From assembly GCF_003751505.1 (NCBI RefSeq), contig NZ_RJVB01000006.1, forward strand, positions 186,001 through 250,000: DNA of 64,000 bases, given 5' to 3'. Under the pieces are notes generated by a model that was not told where the DNA came from, ran no database searches, and worked only from the letters and a program-made list of their open reading frames with translations. Position 1 is the stretch's first letter, and every line of letters begins with the position of its first letter. The DNA is from Erwinia sp. JUb26. GTDB taxonomy: Bacteria; Pseudomonadota; Gammaproteobacteria; Enterobacterales; Enterobacteriaceae. The position numbers and the translations under genes are program-made. Shown piece after piece: positions 9,101-19,655 of the stretch.

Positions 9101-9349
9101 ATGACTCACAGACCCCTAAACGAACAGGCCGGCGTAAGTAAAAGCGCCTATGAGATGTTGCAGTATTTACAGCGCATCGCCCGCGGCGACCGGAATTTCA
9201 TCCTGCAGGATACCCTGCTCAATCACCGCTGCAACGTATCACCGGACAACGATTTCACGCTGATTGTTGAGCTGTTTGATGCCGGAAAAATCGACTTTGA
9301 CTATTCAATGGTGGACGGTTTTCCGCAGCGGCACGTACGACTGGTATAA
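9101..9349 (+). CDS. Small protein of unknown function
   Basis: An 82-residue frame begins with ATG 37 bp after the TRIC-like gene and ends 34 bp before the convergent mrp stop. I do not recognise the family. The product is soluble, of mixed charge and without a signal peptide, membrane segment or cysteine-rich motif other than a single HRC. The N-terminal half looks helical (AYEMLQYLQRIARG) and the C-terminal half is acidic. The ribosome site is weak, so it may be translated by coupling with the gene upstream. Its composition is like coding DNA of the region, so I regard it as real. Confidence 0.6.
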   Translation: MTHRPLNEQAGVSKSAYEMLQYLQRIARGDRNFILQDTLLNHRCNVSPDNDFTLIVELFDAGKIDFDYSMVDGFPQRHVRLV

Positions 9350-9383
9350 CGGGCGGGATGATGCGCATCCCAACCCGCCTGCG

Positions 9384-10496
9384 TTACAGCGCGCGGAAAG
9401 AAATATCTTCCGGGATCACCTCGCCCTGCCAGTAAAGCCGGGCCGCCACGCTGCCCGCCAGCTGGCGATACAGCGCGGTAAACTCGCTGTCCGGCCGACG
9501 CACCACCGTCGGTTCACCGTCGTCCAGATCTTCCCGCAGGCTGATATGCAGCGGCAGCTGGCCCAGAAGCTGGGTATGATACTGCTCCGCCAGCCGCCCT
9601 GCCCCGCCGGTGCCGAAGATCGGCTCGTGGTGGCCGCACTGGCTGCAGATATGGATACTCATATTCTCAACAATGCCCAGCACCGGCACATTAACCTTCT
9701 CGAACATCACGATCCCCTTGCGGGCATCAATCAGCGCAATGTCCTGCGGCGTCGTGACCACCACCGCGCCGGTCACCGGGACGTTCTGCGCCAGCGTCAG
9801 CTGAATGTCACCGGTCCCCGGCGGCATATCCAGCACCAGATAATCCAGATCCGGCCACAGCGTTTCGTTCAGCAGCTGCATCAGCGCTTTGCTGGCCATC
9901 GGCCCGCGCCACACCATGGCGTTATCCTCGGTCACCAGATAGCCGATTGAATTGGTCGCCAGGCCGTGCGCGATAATCGGTGCCATATGCTTGCCGTCGG
10001 GCGAGCTGGGGCGCTGCGCGTCGGTGCCCAGCATATCGGGGATGGAGGGACCGTAGATGTCCGCATCCAGCAGGCCCACTTTCGCGCCTTCGGCGGCCAG
10101 CGCCAGCGCCAGGTTGACCGCCGTGGTGGATTTCCCCACGCCGCCCTTGCCGGAGCTGACGGCGATAATGTTCTTCACGCCGTTCACGCCCGGGCGATTT
10201 TTCACCCGCTGCAGGGTGGCCACGTTCAGCGACAGGCGCCAGCTGATGGCCTCCGCCCCGCTCAGGCGCAGCAGTTCGGCGCTAACGGTCGATTTCAGCG
10301 TTTCAAAGGCGCTCTGCCAGGCGAATGGCATCGTCAGTTCGATGTGCAGGGAGTGATCAATTAATGCGCAGTGGCGAAGCGCCTTCAGTGCGGTCAGATT
10401 GTGCTGCAGCGTTGGATGCTCAAAGGTGGCCAGCACCCCCATGACGATAGCGCGCAGCGCTTCCGGGGAGTGCCCTCCCTTCGCTTGTGACGTCAT
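9384..10496 (-). CDS. mrp: Iron-sulfur cluster carrier ATPase Mrp/ApbC
   Basis: A 370-residue P-loop ATPase of the ParA/MinD group that carries Fe-S clusters to apo-proteins. The deviant Walker A motif GKGGVGKST is at 116-124, followed by LLDADIYGPSIPDMLG. The cluster-binding CxxC (CSQC, about residues 283-286) bridges the dimer. The N-terminal 100 residues form the MIP18-like domain. It is divergent from metG, as in E. coli, with 183 bp between the starts. Confidence 0.95.
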   Translation of the reverse strand: MTSQAKGGHSPEALRAIVMGVLATFEHPTLQHNLTALKALRHCALIDHSLHIELTMPFAWQSAFETLKSTVSAELLRLSGAEAISWRLSLNVATLQRVKNRPGVNGVKNIIAVSSGKGGVGKSTTAVNLALALAAEGAKVGLLDADIYGPSIPDMLGTDAQRPSSPDGKHMAPIIAHGLATNSIGYLVTEDNAMVWRGPMASKALMQLLNETLWPDLDYLVLDMPPGTGDIQLTLAQNVPVTGAVVVTTPQDIALIDARKGIVMFEKVNVPVLGIVENMSIHICSQCGHHEPIFGTGGAGRLAEQYHTQLLGQLPLHISLREDLDDGEPTVVRRPDSEFTALYRQLAGSVAARLYWQGEVIPEDISFRAL

Positions 10497-10679
10497 CCCT
10501 ACTCCTTGTTGTGGTCTGTGATAATGAATGCGTTATGGCGTTAATTATATCAGATCCCATCCGGCGCCGGTGAACGCACCCCTTAAATATCCCCACGTGG
10601 ACGAACCCCCTGTTTACGCAGGGAGTGGCTTTCGGTTACCATCTAAACCCCTTTTTCAACAGGTAAAGCAAGTCTCACT

Positions 10680-12710
10680 ATGACTCAAGTCGCGAAAAAA
10701 ATTATGGTAACGTGCGCCCTGCCGTACGCCAACGGTTCCATTCATCTCGGACACATGCTCGAGCATATCCAGGCAGATATTTGGGTCCGTTACCAGCGAA
10801 TGCGCGGCAACCAGGTTTACTTCATCTGCGCCGATGACGCGCACGGTACGCCGATCATGCTGAAAGCTCAGCAGCTGGGCATCGCGCCGGAGCAGATGAT
10901 TGCCGAAATGAGTCAAGAACATCAGACCGACTTTGCCGGTTTCGATATCAGCTATGACAACTATCACTCTACGCACAGCGAAGAGAACCGTGAGCTGTCC
11001 GAGCTGATCTATATGCGCCTGAAAGAAAACGGTTTCATCAAGAACCGCACGATTTCCCAGCTTTACGATCCGGAAAAAGGCATGTTCCTGCCGGACCGCT
11101 TCGTGAAAGGCACCTGCCCGAAATGTAAGGCCCCGGATCAGTATGGCGACAACTGCGAAGTGTGCAGCGCCACCTACAGCCCGACCGAGCTGATCGATCC
11201 GAAGTCGGTGGTTTCCGGCGCCACGCCGGTGCTGCGCGATTCCGAGCACTTCTTCTTCGATCTGCCGGAGTTCAGCGCCATGCTGCAGGCCTGGACCCGT
11301 TCCGGCGCGCTGCAGGAGCAGGTAGCGAATAAGATGCAGGAATGGTTCGAGTCCGGTCTGCAGCAGTGGGATATCTCCCGCGATGCGCCGTACTTCGGCT
11401 TTGAAATTCCGAACGCGCCGGGCAAATATTTCTACGTCTGGCTGGATGCCCCTATCGGCTATATGGGCGCGTTTAAGAACCTGTGCGACAAGCGCGGCGA
11501 CATCGACTTCGATGCCTTCTGGAAGACCGACTCCGATGCCGATCTCTACCACTTTATCGGTAAAGATATCGTCTACTTCCACAGCCTGTTCTGGCCGGCA
11601 ATGCTGGAAGGCAGCAACTTCCGTAAGCCGACCAACCTGTTTGTTCACGGCTACGTGACGGTGAACGGCGCGAAGATGTCCAAGTCGCGCGGTACCTTTA
11701 TTAAGGCCAGCACCTGGCTGCAGCACCTGGATTCCGACAGCCTGCGCTACTACTACGCGGCGAAACTGTCTTCACGCATCGACGATATCGACCTGAATCT
11801 GGAAGATTACGTGCAGCGCGTGAATGCGGATATCGTGAATAAGGTGGTGAACCTGGCCTCCCGTAACGCCGGTTTCATCAATAAGCGTTTCGACGGGCAG
11901 CTGTCGGCAGAACTGGCGGATCCTGAGCTGTACAAAACCTTTACCGATGCGTCAGAAAGCATTGGCGAAGCCTGGGCCAGCCGCGAGTTTGGCCGTGCGG
12001 TTCGCGAGATTATGGCGCTGGCCGACGTGGCTAACCGCTACGTGGACGAGCAGGCTCCGTGGGTGGTGGCGAAGCAGGAAGGCCGCGATGCCGATCTGCA
12101 GGCGATCTGCTCAATGGGCATTAATCTGTTCCGCGTGCTGATGACCTGGCTGAAGCCGGTGCTGCCGCAGCTGAGCGATCGCGTTGAGGCGTTCCTTAAT
12201 CAGGAACTGAGCTGGGAAGGTATTCATCAGCCGCTGCTGAGTCACAATATTGCGGCGTTCAAGGCGCTGTATAACCGCGTGGAGATGGATAAGGTTAACG
12301 GCCTGATCGAAGCCTCGAAAGAGGAAGCCGCGGCGGCGAAACCGGCTGCAACCGGTCCGCTGGCCGACGACCCGATTCAGGACACCATTACCTTCGACGA
12401 CTTCGCCAAGGTGGATATGCGCATTGCGCTGATCCAGAACGCGGAGTTCGTTGAGGGCTCCGACAAGTTGCTGCGCCTGTCGCTGGACCTCGGCGGTGAA
12501 ACCCGCCAGGTGTTCTCCGGCATTCGCTCAGCCTATCCGGACCCGGCGGTGCTGGTCGGTCGCCTGACGGTGATGGTGGCGAACCTCGCCCCGCGTAAAA
12601 TGCGCTTCGGCGTTTCCGAAGGAATGGTGATGGCTGCGGGCCCTGGCGGCAAGGATATCTTCCTGCTCAGCCCGGACAGCGGCGCACAGCCCGGTCAGCA
12701 GGTTAAATAA
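10680..12710 (+). CDS. metG: Methionyl-tRNA synthetase
   Basis: This enzyme charges methionine to initiator and elongator tRNA-Met. Class I signatures are present as HLGH at 22-25 and KMSKS at 332-336. The knuckle domain has four zinc-binding cysteines (Cys146, 149, 159, 162). The C-terminal EMAP/Trbp111-like domain (about 570-676) gives dimerisation and tRNA binding, so this is the long form. The length of 676 residues is close to E. coli MetG. Confidence 0.98.
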   Translation: MTQVAKKIMVTCALPYANGSIHLGHMLEHIQADIWVRYQRMRGNQVYFICADDAHGTPIMLKAQQLGIAPEQMIAEMSQEHQTDFAGFDISYDNYHSTHSEENRELSELIYMRLKENGFIKNRTISQLYDPEKGMFLPDRFVKGTCPKCKAPDQYGDNCEVCSATYSPTELIDPKSVVSGATPVLRDSEHFFFDLPEFSAMLQAWTRSGALQEQVANKMQEWFESGLQQWDISRDAPYFGFEIPNAPGKYFYVWLDAPIGYMGAFKNLCDKRGDIDFDAFWKTDSDADLYHFIGKDIVYFHSLFWPAMLEGSNFRKPTNLFVHGYVTVNGAKMSKSRGTFIKASTWLQHLDSDSLRYYYAAKLSSRIDDIDLNLEDYVQRVNADIVNKVVNLASRNAGFINKRFDGQLSAELADPELYKTFTDASESIGEAWASREFGRAVREIMALADVANRYVDEQAPWVVAKQEGRDADLQAICSMGINLFRVLMTWLKPVLPQLSDRVEAFLNQELSWEGIHQPLLSHNIAAFKALYNRVEMDKVNGLIEASKEEAAAAKPAATGPLADDPIQDTITFDDFAKVDMRIALIQNAEFVEGSDKLLRLSLDLGGETRQVFSGIRSAYPDPAVLVGRLTVMVANLAPRKMRFGVSEGMVMAAGPGGKDIFLLSPDSGAQPGQQVK

Positions 12711-12719
12711 GCTGGCCTG

Positions 12720-12751
12720 AAAGGGGCGAACGGGCAACCGTTCGCCCCTTT
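12720..12751 (+). terminator. metG terminator
   Basis: A 14-bp perfect stem (12720-12733 with 12738-12751) closed by a GCAA tetraloop, ending in TTTGTT. It lies 10 bases after the metG stop. Confidence 0.85.
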
Positions 12752-12833
12752 GTTATTTCTGCCGCTTCCCGCCCGGGTAGCGCATTAAGTCAATTAATCG
12801 TATGATTAACGTTCTGAAATTCAGGAGGTTATC

Positions 12834-13229
12834 ATGCGCTGCGCCCCGCTGATTCTGTGGCAGTTTATCCGCGCTTTTTTCATTATCTACCTCTGCCTGT
12901 ATGTGGGTATCGGCATTTCCAGCCTGCTCCCCGTGACCATTCCCGGCAGTATTATCGGCATGCTGGTGCTGTTCGCCCTGCTGGCCACGCAGATCCTTCC
13001 CGTTGAGTGGGTCCGGCCCGGCTGTAGCCTGTTTATCCGCTATATGGCGCTGCTGTTCGTGCCGATTAGCGTCGGCGTAATGAACGACATGGATATTCTT
13101 ACCGCCCAGTTTGGCCCGATTGTCGTCTCCTGCCTGGTGAGCACGCTGATTGTACTGGTCACTGTGGGCGTGCTGACGCAGCGCATGCACCGCCAGCCGC
13201 TGGCCCCACAGGGGGAACGCGATGAGTGA
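12834..13229 (+). CDS. yohJ: CidA/LrgA-family membrane protein YohJ
   Basis: A 131-residue protein with four predicted membrane segments, member of the CidA/LrgA family (UPF0299). Family members are holin-like or linked to export of small metabolites and cell lysis control. The E. coli YohJ-YohK pair has been linked to transport of organic acids such as 3-hydroxypropionate. It has an AGGAGG ribosome site. Its end overlaps the start of yohK by 8 bases, so the two are coupled. Confidence 0.92.
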   Translation: MRCAPLILWQFIRAFFIIYLCLYVGIGISSLLPVTIPGSIIGMLVLFALLATQILPVEWVRPGCSLFIRYMALLFVPISVGVMNDMDILTAQFGPIVVSCLVSTLIVLVTVGVLTQRMHRQPLAPQGERDE

Positions 13230-13914
13230 TATGTGGTGGTCCATTCCGTTAACGGTCTTGGTGTTTCTGGCGGCGCGCCAGCTGGCGGCACGGGTGAAGA
13301 TTTCCATTGTGAATCCCCTGCTGATTGCGATGGCGGTGATTATTCCGCTGCTGCTGCTGTTGCAGATCCCCTATACCCGCTATTTCCAGGGCAGCGCCAT
13401 TCTGAACAGCCTGCTGCAGCCCGCCGTGGTGGCCCTTGCGCTGCCGCTTTATGAACAAATGCATCAGATCCGCGCCCGCTGGAAGTCGATAATCAGCGTC
13501 TGCTTTATCGGCAGTATGACCGCGATGATTTCCGGTACTGCAATTGCCCTGTGGCTGGGTGCTACCCCCGAGATCGCCGCCACTCTGCTGCCGAAATCGG
13601 TCACTACGCCGATCGCCATGGCGGTTTCCGGCTCGCTGGGCGGCATCCCGGCGATAAGCGCGATCTGCGTGCTGATGGCCGGGGTGCTGGGCGCGGTGTT
13701 TGGTCATATGCTGCTGAATCTGCTGCGGGTGCGGGCCGCCTCCGCGCGCGGGCTGGCGATCGGCAACGCCTCGCACGCTATCGGCACCGCCCGCGCGGTA
13801 GAGATGGATGCGCAGGAAGGGGCGTTCAGTTCGCTGGCGCTGGTGCTTTGCGCGATCATCACCTCGCTGCTGGCACCGTTTATTTTTCCCGTTCTGCTGC
13901 ACTGGCTGGGGTAA
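13222..13914 (+). CDS. yohK: LrgB-family membrane protein YohK
   Basis: The 230-residue LrgB/CidB partner of YohJ, with about seven membrane segments and the typical [14 protein letters not shown] segment followed by a Gly-Ile-Pro-Ala-rich loop and the late [12 protein letters not shown] motif. It acts with YohJ in the inner membrane. Translation starts within the last codons of yohJ. It ends with a short palindrome before the cdd promoter region. Confidence 0.93.
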   Translation: MSDMWWSIPLTVLVFLAARQLAARVKISIVNPLLIAMAVIIPLLLLLQIPYTRYFQGSAILNSLLQPAVVALALPLYEQMHQIRARWKSIISVCFIGSMTAMISGTAIALWLGATPEIAATLLPKSVTTPIAMAVSGSLGGIPAISAICVLMAGVLGAVFGHMLLNLLRVRAASARGLAIGNASHAIGTARAVEMDAQEGAFSSLALVLCAIITSLLAPFIFPVLLHWLG

Positions 13915-13917
13915 AAC

Positions 13918-13935
13918 TTGCGAGAGATCTCGCAA
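13918..13935 (+). terminator. Palindrome after yohK
   Basis: TTGCGAGA and TCTCGCAA form an 8-bp stem separated by two bases (the loop opens further in RNA), followed by TTTGTAT. It lies 3 bases past the yohK stop. It may act as a weak terminator or as a protein-binding palindrome. Confidence 0.45.
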
Positions 13936-13968
13936 TTTGTATATCAATTTCATTTATTACACTGACAG

Positions 13969-13984
13969 AGAGATGCAGATCACA
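13969..13984 (+). promoter_or_regulatory. Possible CRP site upstream of cdd
   Basis: AGAGA-N6-TCACA matches the CRP consensus with a perfect right half and 3 of 5 bases in the left half, 58 bp before the cdd start. E. coli cdd is controlled by CRP and CytR, which supports the assignment. I do not see an unambiguous second site. Confidence 0.4.
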
Positions 13985-14041
13985 TATAACTGGCTGCCGG
14001 CTCGTTAACATGAGCCCGCATCCAGCATAAAGAGGCCTAAA

Positions 14042-14932
14042 ATGCATCCAAGATTCCTGGCGGCCTTCGCCACGCTTCCCGAGCCGTTACAGATTGCCCT
14101 GCGGCCGCTTATTTCCTCTGTGGATTTTTCCGGCCGCATCAGCGCCGATGATGCCGCCATGCTGAAACAGCAGTGCGGCTACGACGACAGCGAGCTGGCC
14201 TTTGCCCTGCTGCCGCTGGCTGCCGCCTGTGCGCTGGCCGCGCTGTCCGATTTCAAAGTGGGAGCCATCGCTCGCGGTACCAGCGGCACGCTGTGGTTCG
14301 GTGCCAATATGGAGTTCAGCGGCAGCACCATGCAGCAAACCGTGCATGCCGAGCAGAGTGCGGTGACGCACGCATGGCTCCGGGGCGAGCGTGCGCTGGC
14401 CGCCATCACCGTCAACTACACCCCCTGCGGCCACTGCCGCCAGTTTATGAACGAGCTGAACAGCGGCACCGCCCTGACCATCGAACTGCCGGGTCGTGCG
14501 GCGGCCACGCTCGGCGACTATCTGCCGGATTCGTTTGGCCCGCGCGATCTCAACATTACGACTCTGCTGATGGATGACGTCGATCACGGCATGGCGATTT
14601 CCGGCGATGCGCTGGAGCAGGCAGCGCTGGCCGCGGCCAACGGCAGCCATGCACCGTACAGCCAGGCGTGGAGCGGCGTGGCGCTGGAAACCAACGATGG
14701 CGCGATCTTTGCCGGGCGCTATGCGGAAAATGCCGCCTTTAACCCGTCGCTGCCGCCGCTGCAGGGGGCGCTGAACCTGCTGAACCTGGCCGGTTACGCC
14801 ACCGCCAACATTGCCCGCGCGGTGCTGGCCGAATCGCCGGAAGCGAAGCTCAGCCAGCAGTCCGCAACCCGCGCCACCCTCGCCGCACTCGGCTGCACCC
14901 GCTTCAGCGTCATTCCCCTGATCCAGCCGTAA
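14042..14932 (+). CDS. cdd: Cytidine deaminase
   Basis: Converts cytidine and deoxycytidine to uridine and deoxyuridine in pyrimidine salvage. The 296-residue product is the long, dimeric enterobacterial form. The catalytic HAE motif is at 102-104 (zinc ligand His102, proton shuttle Glu104) and PCGHC gives zinc ligands Cys129 and Cys132. The C-terminal half is a degenerate second deaminase domain. A good AGAGG site precedes the ATG. Confidence 0.97.
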   Translation: MHPRFLAAFATLPEPLQIALRPLISSVDFSGRISADDAAMLKQQCGYDDSELAFALLPLAAACALAALSDFKVGAIARGTSGTLWFGANMEFSGSTMQQTVHAEQSAVTHAWLRGERALAAITVNYTPCGHCRQFMNELNSGTALTIELPGRAAATLGDYLPDSFGPRDLNITTLLMDDVDHGMAISGDALEQAALAAANGSHAPYSQAWSGVALETNDGAIFAGRYAENAAFNPSLPPLQGALNLLNLAGYATANIARAVLAESPEAKLSQQSATRATLAALGCTRFSVIPLIQP

Positions 14933-14960
14933 AAACCCGCCAGCAATTCGAGAAAGATCC

Positions 14961-14998
14961 CAGCTTTTGTTATTACTTATTAACAAAAGCTGTTTTTT
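14961..14998 (+). terminator. cdd terminator
   Basis: A 12-bp stem (14961-14972 with 14981-14992) with an 8-base loop, followed by six T. This is an intrinsic terminator 28 bases after the cdd stop. Confidence 0.9.
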
Positions 14999-15059
14999 CA
15001 GATGATTTATTTTAGGATTGGCCCCACATCATCACGATAGCAACCAGAGTACGAATTGC

Positions 15060-16757
15060 ATGGAACTCGAATACGAAAGTAAACGATCGCTTTACATCCC
15101 TTACGCCGGTCCGATCCTGCTGGAATTCCCCCTGCTGAACAAAGGCAGCGCCTTCTCCATTGAAGAGCGTAATGACTTCAACCTCAACGGTCTGCTGCCG
15201 GAAACGGTTGAAACGATTGAAGAACAGGCCGAACGCGCCTGGCGACAGTTCCAGGATTTTAAAAACAATAACGATAAGCACGTCTATCTACGTAATATCC
15301 AGGACACCAACGAAACCCTGTTCTACCGCCTGCTGGACAACCATCTGGAAGAGATGATGCCCATCATCTATACCCCGACGGTGGGTGCCGCCTGTGAGCA
15401 CTTTTCAGAGATCTACCGCCGCGCACGCGGTCTGTTTATCTCCTACCCGAACCGCGCCAACATCGAAGACATGCTGCAGAACGCCACCAAGCAGAATGTG
15501 AAAGTGATCGTGGTGACCGACGGTGAACGTATTCTCGGCCTGGGCGACCAGGGCATCGGCGGCATGGGGATTCCGATCGGCAAGCTGTCGCTGTACACCG
15601 CCTGCGGCGGCATCAGCCCGGCCTACACCCTGCCGGTGGTGCTGGATGTCGGCACCAACAATCAGCAGCTGCTGAACGACCCGCTGTATATGGGCTGGCG
15701 CCACCCGCGCATTACCGGCGAAGAGTACGACAGCTTCGTCAACGAGTTCATCACCGCCGTGAAAAGCCGCTGGCCAAACGTGCTGCTGCAGTTCGAAGAC
15801 TTCGCCCAGAAGAACGCGATGCCGCTGCTGGAGCGCTATCGTAATGAAGTCTGCTGCTTTAACGACGACATTCAGGGCACCGCCGCCGTCACGCTGGGTA
15901 CACTGCTGGCAGCCAGCCGCGCCGCGGGCAGCAAGCTGAGCGAGCAGAATGTGGTGTTCCTCGGTGCCGGTTCGGCGGGCTGCGGTATCGCCGAGCAGAT
16001 CATCGCCCAGATGAAATCCGAAGGACTGAGCGAAGACGAAGCGCGCGCCCGCGTGTTTATGGTCGACCGCTTTGGCCTACTGACCGACAAGCTGCCCAAC
16101 CTGCTGAACTTCCAGAGCAAGCTGGTGCAGAAAAGCGAGCGCCTGGCGGGCTGGGACAGCAGCAGCGACTCCCTCTCGCTGCTGGACGTGGTCCGCAACG
16201 CGCGTCCAAGCATTATGATCGGCGTTTCCGGCCAGCCGGGCCTGTTCAGCGAAGAGATCGTGCGTGAAATGCATAAGCACTGCCCGCGCCCGATTATCAT
16301 GCCGCTGTCTAACCCGACTTCCCGCGTGGAAGCCACGCCGCAGGACATTATGGCCTGGACCGACGGTAACGCGCTGGTCGCCACCGGCAGCCCGTTCTCA
16401 CCGGCTATCTGGAAGGATAAAACCTATCCGATTGCCCAGTGCAATAACTCCTATATCTTCCCGGGCATTGGCCTTGGGGTGATTGCCTCCGGCGCTACCC
16501 GCGTGACCGACAGCATGCTGATGGCCGCCAGCCGCGCGCTGGCCGACTGCTCACCGCTGGCGAACGACGGCGCAGGCCCGGTACTGCCGGAAGTGAAGGA
16601 TATCCAGGGCGTGTCGAAAGTGATCGCGATGGCCGTGGGCAAAGCCGCACAGCTGGCGGGCGTGGCGGTGGTCACCTCGGAAGACGTGTTGTCCAAAGCG
16701 ATTGCCGCCAACTTCTGGCTGCCGCAGTATCGTAACTATCGTCGTACTTCGATCTAA
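15060..16757 (+). CDS. maeA: NAD-dependent malic enzyme
   Basis: Oxidatively decarboxylates malate to pyruvate with NAD. The 565-residue product has the malic enzyme N-terminal domain ([18 protein letters not shown], then the conserved [20 protein letters not shown]) and the Rossmann domain ([15 protein letters not shown]). I chose the ATG at 15060: it gives exactly the E. coli SfcA/MaeA length, and [21 protein letters not shown] then aligns. An upstream TTG at 15018 would add 14 unrelated residues. The gene sits between cdd and sanA, unlike in E. coli, where maeA is elsewhere. Confidence 0.96.
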   Translation: MELEYESKRSLYIPYAGPILLEFPLLNKGSAFSIEERNDFNLNGLLPETVETIEEQAERAWRQFQDFKNNNDKHVYLRNIQDTNETLFYRLLDNHLEEMMPIIYTPTVGAACEHFSEIYRRARGLFISYPNRANIEDMLQNATKQNVKVIVVTDGERILGLGDQGIGGMGIPIGKLSLYTACGGISPAYTLPVVLDVGTNNQQLLNDPLYMGWRHPRITGEEYDSFVNEFITAVKSRWPNVLLQFEDFAQKNAMPLLERYRNEVCCFNDDIQGTAAVTLGTLLAASRAAGSKLSEQNVVFLGAGSAGCGIAEQIIAQMKSEGLSEDEARARVFMVDRFGLLTDKLPNLLNFQSKLVQKSERLAGWDSSSDSLSLLDVVRNARPSIMIGVSGQPGLFSEEIVREMHKHCPRPIIMPLSNPTSRVEATPQDIMAWTDGNALVATGSPFSPAIWKDKTYPIAQCNNSYIFPGIGLGVIASGATRVTDSMLMAASRALADCSPLANDGAGPVLPEVKDIQGVSKVIAMAVGKAAQLAGVAVVTSEDVLSKAIAANFWLPQYRNYRRTSI

Positions 16758-16766
16758 GAAGAATCT

Positions 16767-16790
16767 GCCGGGCGTCACACTACGCCCGGC
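16767..16790 (+). terminator. maeA terminator
   Basis: A 9-bp GC-rich stem (16767-16775 with 16782-16790) followed by GATTTGTGTG, 9 bases after the maeA stop. Confidence 0.75.
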
Positions 16791-16859
16791 GATTTGTGTG
16801 AAAAACCGCCATACGGAGCGCCGTGGCTTGCTTCCCCTCTCTCCCTACAGTAGCCTTGA

Positions 16860-17612
<753 letters not shown>

Positions 17613-17653
17613 CCACCACACGCATTAATCTGTCAGGGACCGGGAGTTGTCGA

Positions 17654-18577
17654 ATGAATGAAGTTACCGCACGCAAACGCTGGATAGCGGAGCTGCTGCT
17701 GATTTGCGTTGCCGCCGGATGGGGAATTGGCTTCCCGGTAATGAAGCAGGCGGTTGCCCTACATCCGGTGCTGATGGTGCTGGGACTGCGTTTTCTGCTC
17801 TCCACGCTGGTGATGCTGCCCTTCAGCGCGAAAAGCCTGGCGGGTATAGGCGGCCGGACTTATCTGGCGGGCATTTCTCTGGGTCTGCTGCTCGGTGCGG
17901 CCTTCGTCTTTCTGATCCTCGGGCTGCAAACCACCACGGCATCCAATACCGGCTTTCTTGCCGGGCTGGCGGTGGTCTGGGTGCTGCTGCTTTCCGGCCC
18001 GCTGGCGGGCAAGCTGCCTTCCGCGTCGGCGATTATCGCCGTGCTGTTTGGCGTGGCCGGGCTGCTGGTGATGTCCGATATGCACGACTGGCATTTGCAG
18101 TGGGGCGATTCGCTGGTGATTATCGGTTCCGTGTTTACGGCGCTGCATATTCTGGCGCTGGATAAGCTCAGCGTGCGCCACGACAATACCGCCCTGACGT
18201 TTTTACAGGTGGCCACTATGGCGGCGGTGATTATGCTGATGCAGCACGCCACCGGCGGCGAGTGGTTCCCGCAAACGTGGGACGGTTCACTAGTGTGGGC
18301 CCTGCTGGTCACGGCGCTGTTTTCTACGGTGATTGCCTTCTGGGTGCAGACCCATTATCAGCGCTACACCTCACCGACCCGCGCGGTGCTGATCTACAAT
18401 CTTGAGCCGGTATTTTCGGCACTGTTTGCCGTCTGGCTGCTGCACGAGAGCCTGTCGGTCAACGTTCTGCTGGGCGGTGCGCTGATTCTGACGGGGATGT
18501 GTATGCCGGGGCTGCTTTCTGTTCTTGCGCAGCGGTTTGGTAAGGGAAAGGTCCCTGCGGCTGACGCCATTGACTAA
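17654..18577 (+). CDS. EamA/DMT-family transporter
   Basis: A 307-residue inner-membrane protein with ten predicted segments arranged as two EamA repeats (about residues 10-145 and 155-290). The second repeat carries the family's SPTRAVLIYNLEPVFSALFAVWLLHE segment. Members export amino acids, nucleosides or other metabolites, and the substrate here is unknown. It starts 41 bp after sanA, possibly co-transcribed. At this place E. coli has yeiS-preTA, so this is an accessory gene in a conserved frame. Confidence 0.9.
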   Translation: MNEVTARKRWIAELLLICVAAGWGIGFPVMKQAVALHPVLMVLGLRFLLSTLVMLPFSAKSLAGIGGRTYLAGISLGLLLGAAFVFLILGLQTTTASNTGFLAGLAVVWVLLLSGPLAGKLPSASAIIAVLFGVAGLLVMSDMHDWHLQWGDSLVIIGSVFTALHILALDKLSVRHDNTALTFLQVATMAAVIMLMQHATGGEWFPQTWDGSLVWALLVTALFSTVIAFWVQTHYQRYTSPTRAVLIYNLEPVFSALFAVWLLHESLSVNVLLGGALILTGMCMPGLLSVLAQRFGKGKVPAADAID

Positions 18578-18588
18578 TGGATTGGTGG

Positions 18589-18615
18589 AAAAGGGCTGCA
18601 TCGCGCAGCCCTTTT
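18589..18615. terminator. Bidirectional terminator between EamA gene and mglC
   Basis: An 11-bp perfect stem (18589-18599 with 18605-18615) with A-run on the left and T-run on the right, placed 10 bases before the mglC stop and 11 after the EamA stop. It can serve both convergent units. Confidence 0.88.
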
Positions 18616-18625
18616 CACAAACAGA

Positions 18626-19636
18626 TTACTTCTTACGCGCGTACTTCAGGGAATCCAGCGCCACCGCGAATATGATGATGCCGCCCTTGATGATGTACTG
18701 CCAGTATGGGTTCACGCCGATATAGGTCAGGCCGTAGTTGATGACCGTAAAGATGATCACCCCGGTCACCACGCCCGCAACCGTACCCACGCCGCCAGCA
18801 AACGACACGCCGCCCACCACGCAGGCCGCAATCGCATCCAGCTCGTACATAAAGCCGAGGTTATTGGTGGCAGAGCCGATACGGCCCGCTTCCAGCATCC
18901 CGCCGAAGGCATAGAATACGCCGGACAGCGCGTAAACCAGGATCAGGTTGAACGGAACGTTAACGCCGGACACTTTTGCCGCTTCCGGGTTGCCGCCGAT
19001 GGCGAAGATGTTTTTACCGAAGCGGGTTTTGTTCCACAGGATCCACACCACGAAGATGGCGATAATCGCGTAGAAGGTGATGTAGGACAGCTTGAAGTCA
19101 CCCATGCGGATAAAGCCCTGCGCAAAGGTGGAGAACTTCTCGTCAAAACCGGCCACCGGCGAAGCGCCGACATAGTCGTAGTACAGCGAGTTGATGCCGT
19201 ACACGATAATCATCGTGCCCAGGGTGGTGATAAACGGCGTCACTTTCAGGTAGGCGATAATCAGGCCGTTCACCAGGCCAATCAGCGCACCAATCGCACA
19301 GACAATCAGGATCACCAGCGCAATCGGCATGGTTTCCAGATGCGGGAACACCTTATTGGCGTTATCCATCGCCTGCAGCAGCGTTGCCGCCACTACCGCG
19401 GCCAGGCCAACCTGACGGCCGGCAGACAGGTCGGTACCCTGGGTGACAATCAGCCCCGCCACGCCCAGCGCGATAATCACGCGCACGGAGGACTGGGTCA
19501 GAATATTACTCAGGTTCATTAAGCTTAAAAACGTTGGATCCTGGATAATGATCACCGCCAGCAGGACCAGCAGCACCACGTAAATCCCGCCCTCTTTTAA
19601 CCAGGTGAGCGCATTCTTTTTATTCACTGCATTCAT
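18626..19636 (-). CDS. mglC: Galactose/methyl-galactoside ABC transporter permease
   Basis: The membrane subunit of the MglABC importer for D-galactose, glucose and methyl-galactosides. 336 residues, nearly identical in pattern to E. coli MglC, with conserved segments such as GVAGLIVTQGTDLSAGRQVGL and the C-terminal end SLKYARKK. The ATG at 19636 (MNAVNKKN) gives the family length. A longer upstream reading would overlap mglA. It is the last gene of mglBAC, 19 bp after mglA. Confidence 0.97.
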   Translation of the reverse strand: MNAVNKKNALTWLKEGGIYVVLLVLLAVIIIQDPTFLSLMNLSNILTQSSVRVIIALGVAGLIVTQGTDLSAGRQVGLAAVVAATLLQAMDNANKVFPHLETMPIALVILIVCAIGALIGLVNGLIIAYLKVTPFITTLGTMIIVYGINSLYYDYVGASPVAGFDEKFSTFAQGFIRMGDFKLSYITFYAIIAIFVVWILWNKTRFGKNIFAIGGNPEAAKVSGVNVPFNLILVYALSGVFYAFGGMLEAGRIGSATNNLGFMYELDAIAACVVGGVSFAGGVGTVAGVVTGVIIFTVINYGLTYIGVNPYWQYIIKGGIIIFAVALDSLKYARKK

Positions 19637-19655
19637 AGTAACAGCCCTTACATCA

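Noticed and set aside
9966..10364. Long plus-strand frames opposite mrp
   Set aside because: They are antisense shadows caused by GC-rich codon bias; mrp has all family motifs.
10656..11726. 356-residue minus-strand frame opposite metG
   Set aside because: Shadow of metG with low-complexity His/Arg/Ala-rich content; metG motifs and length are unambiguous.
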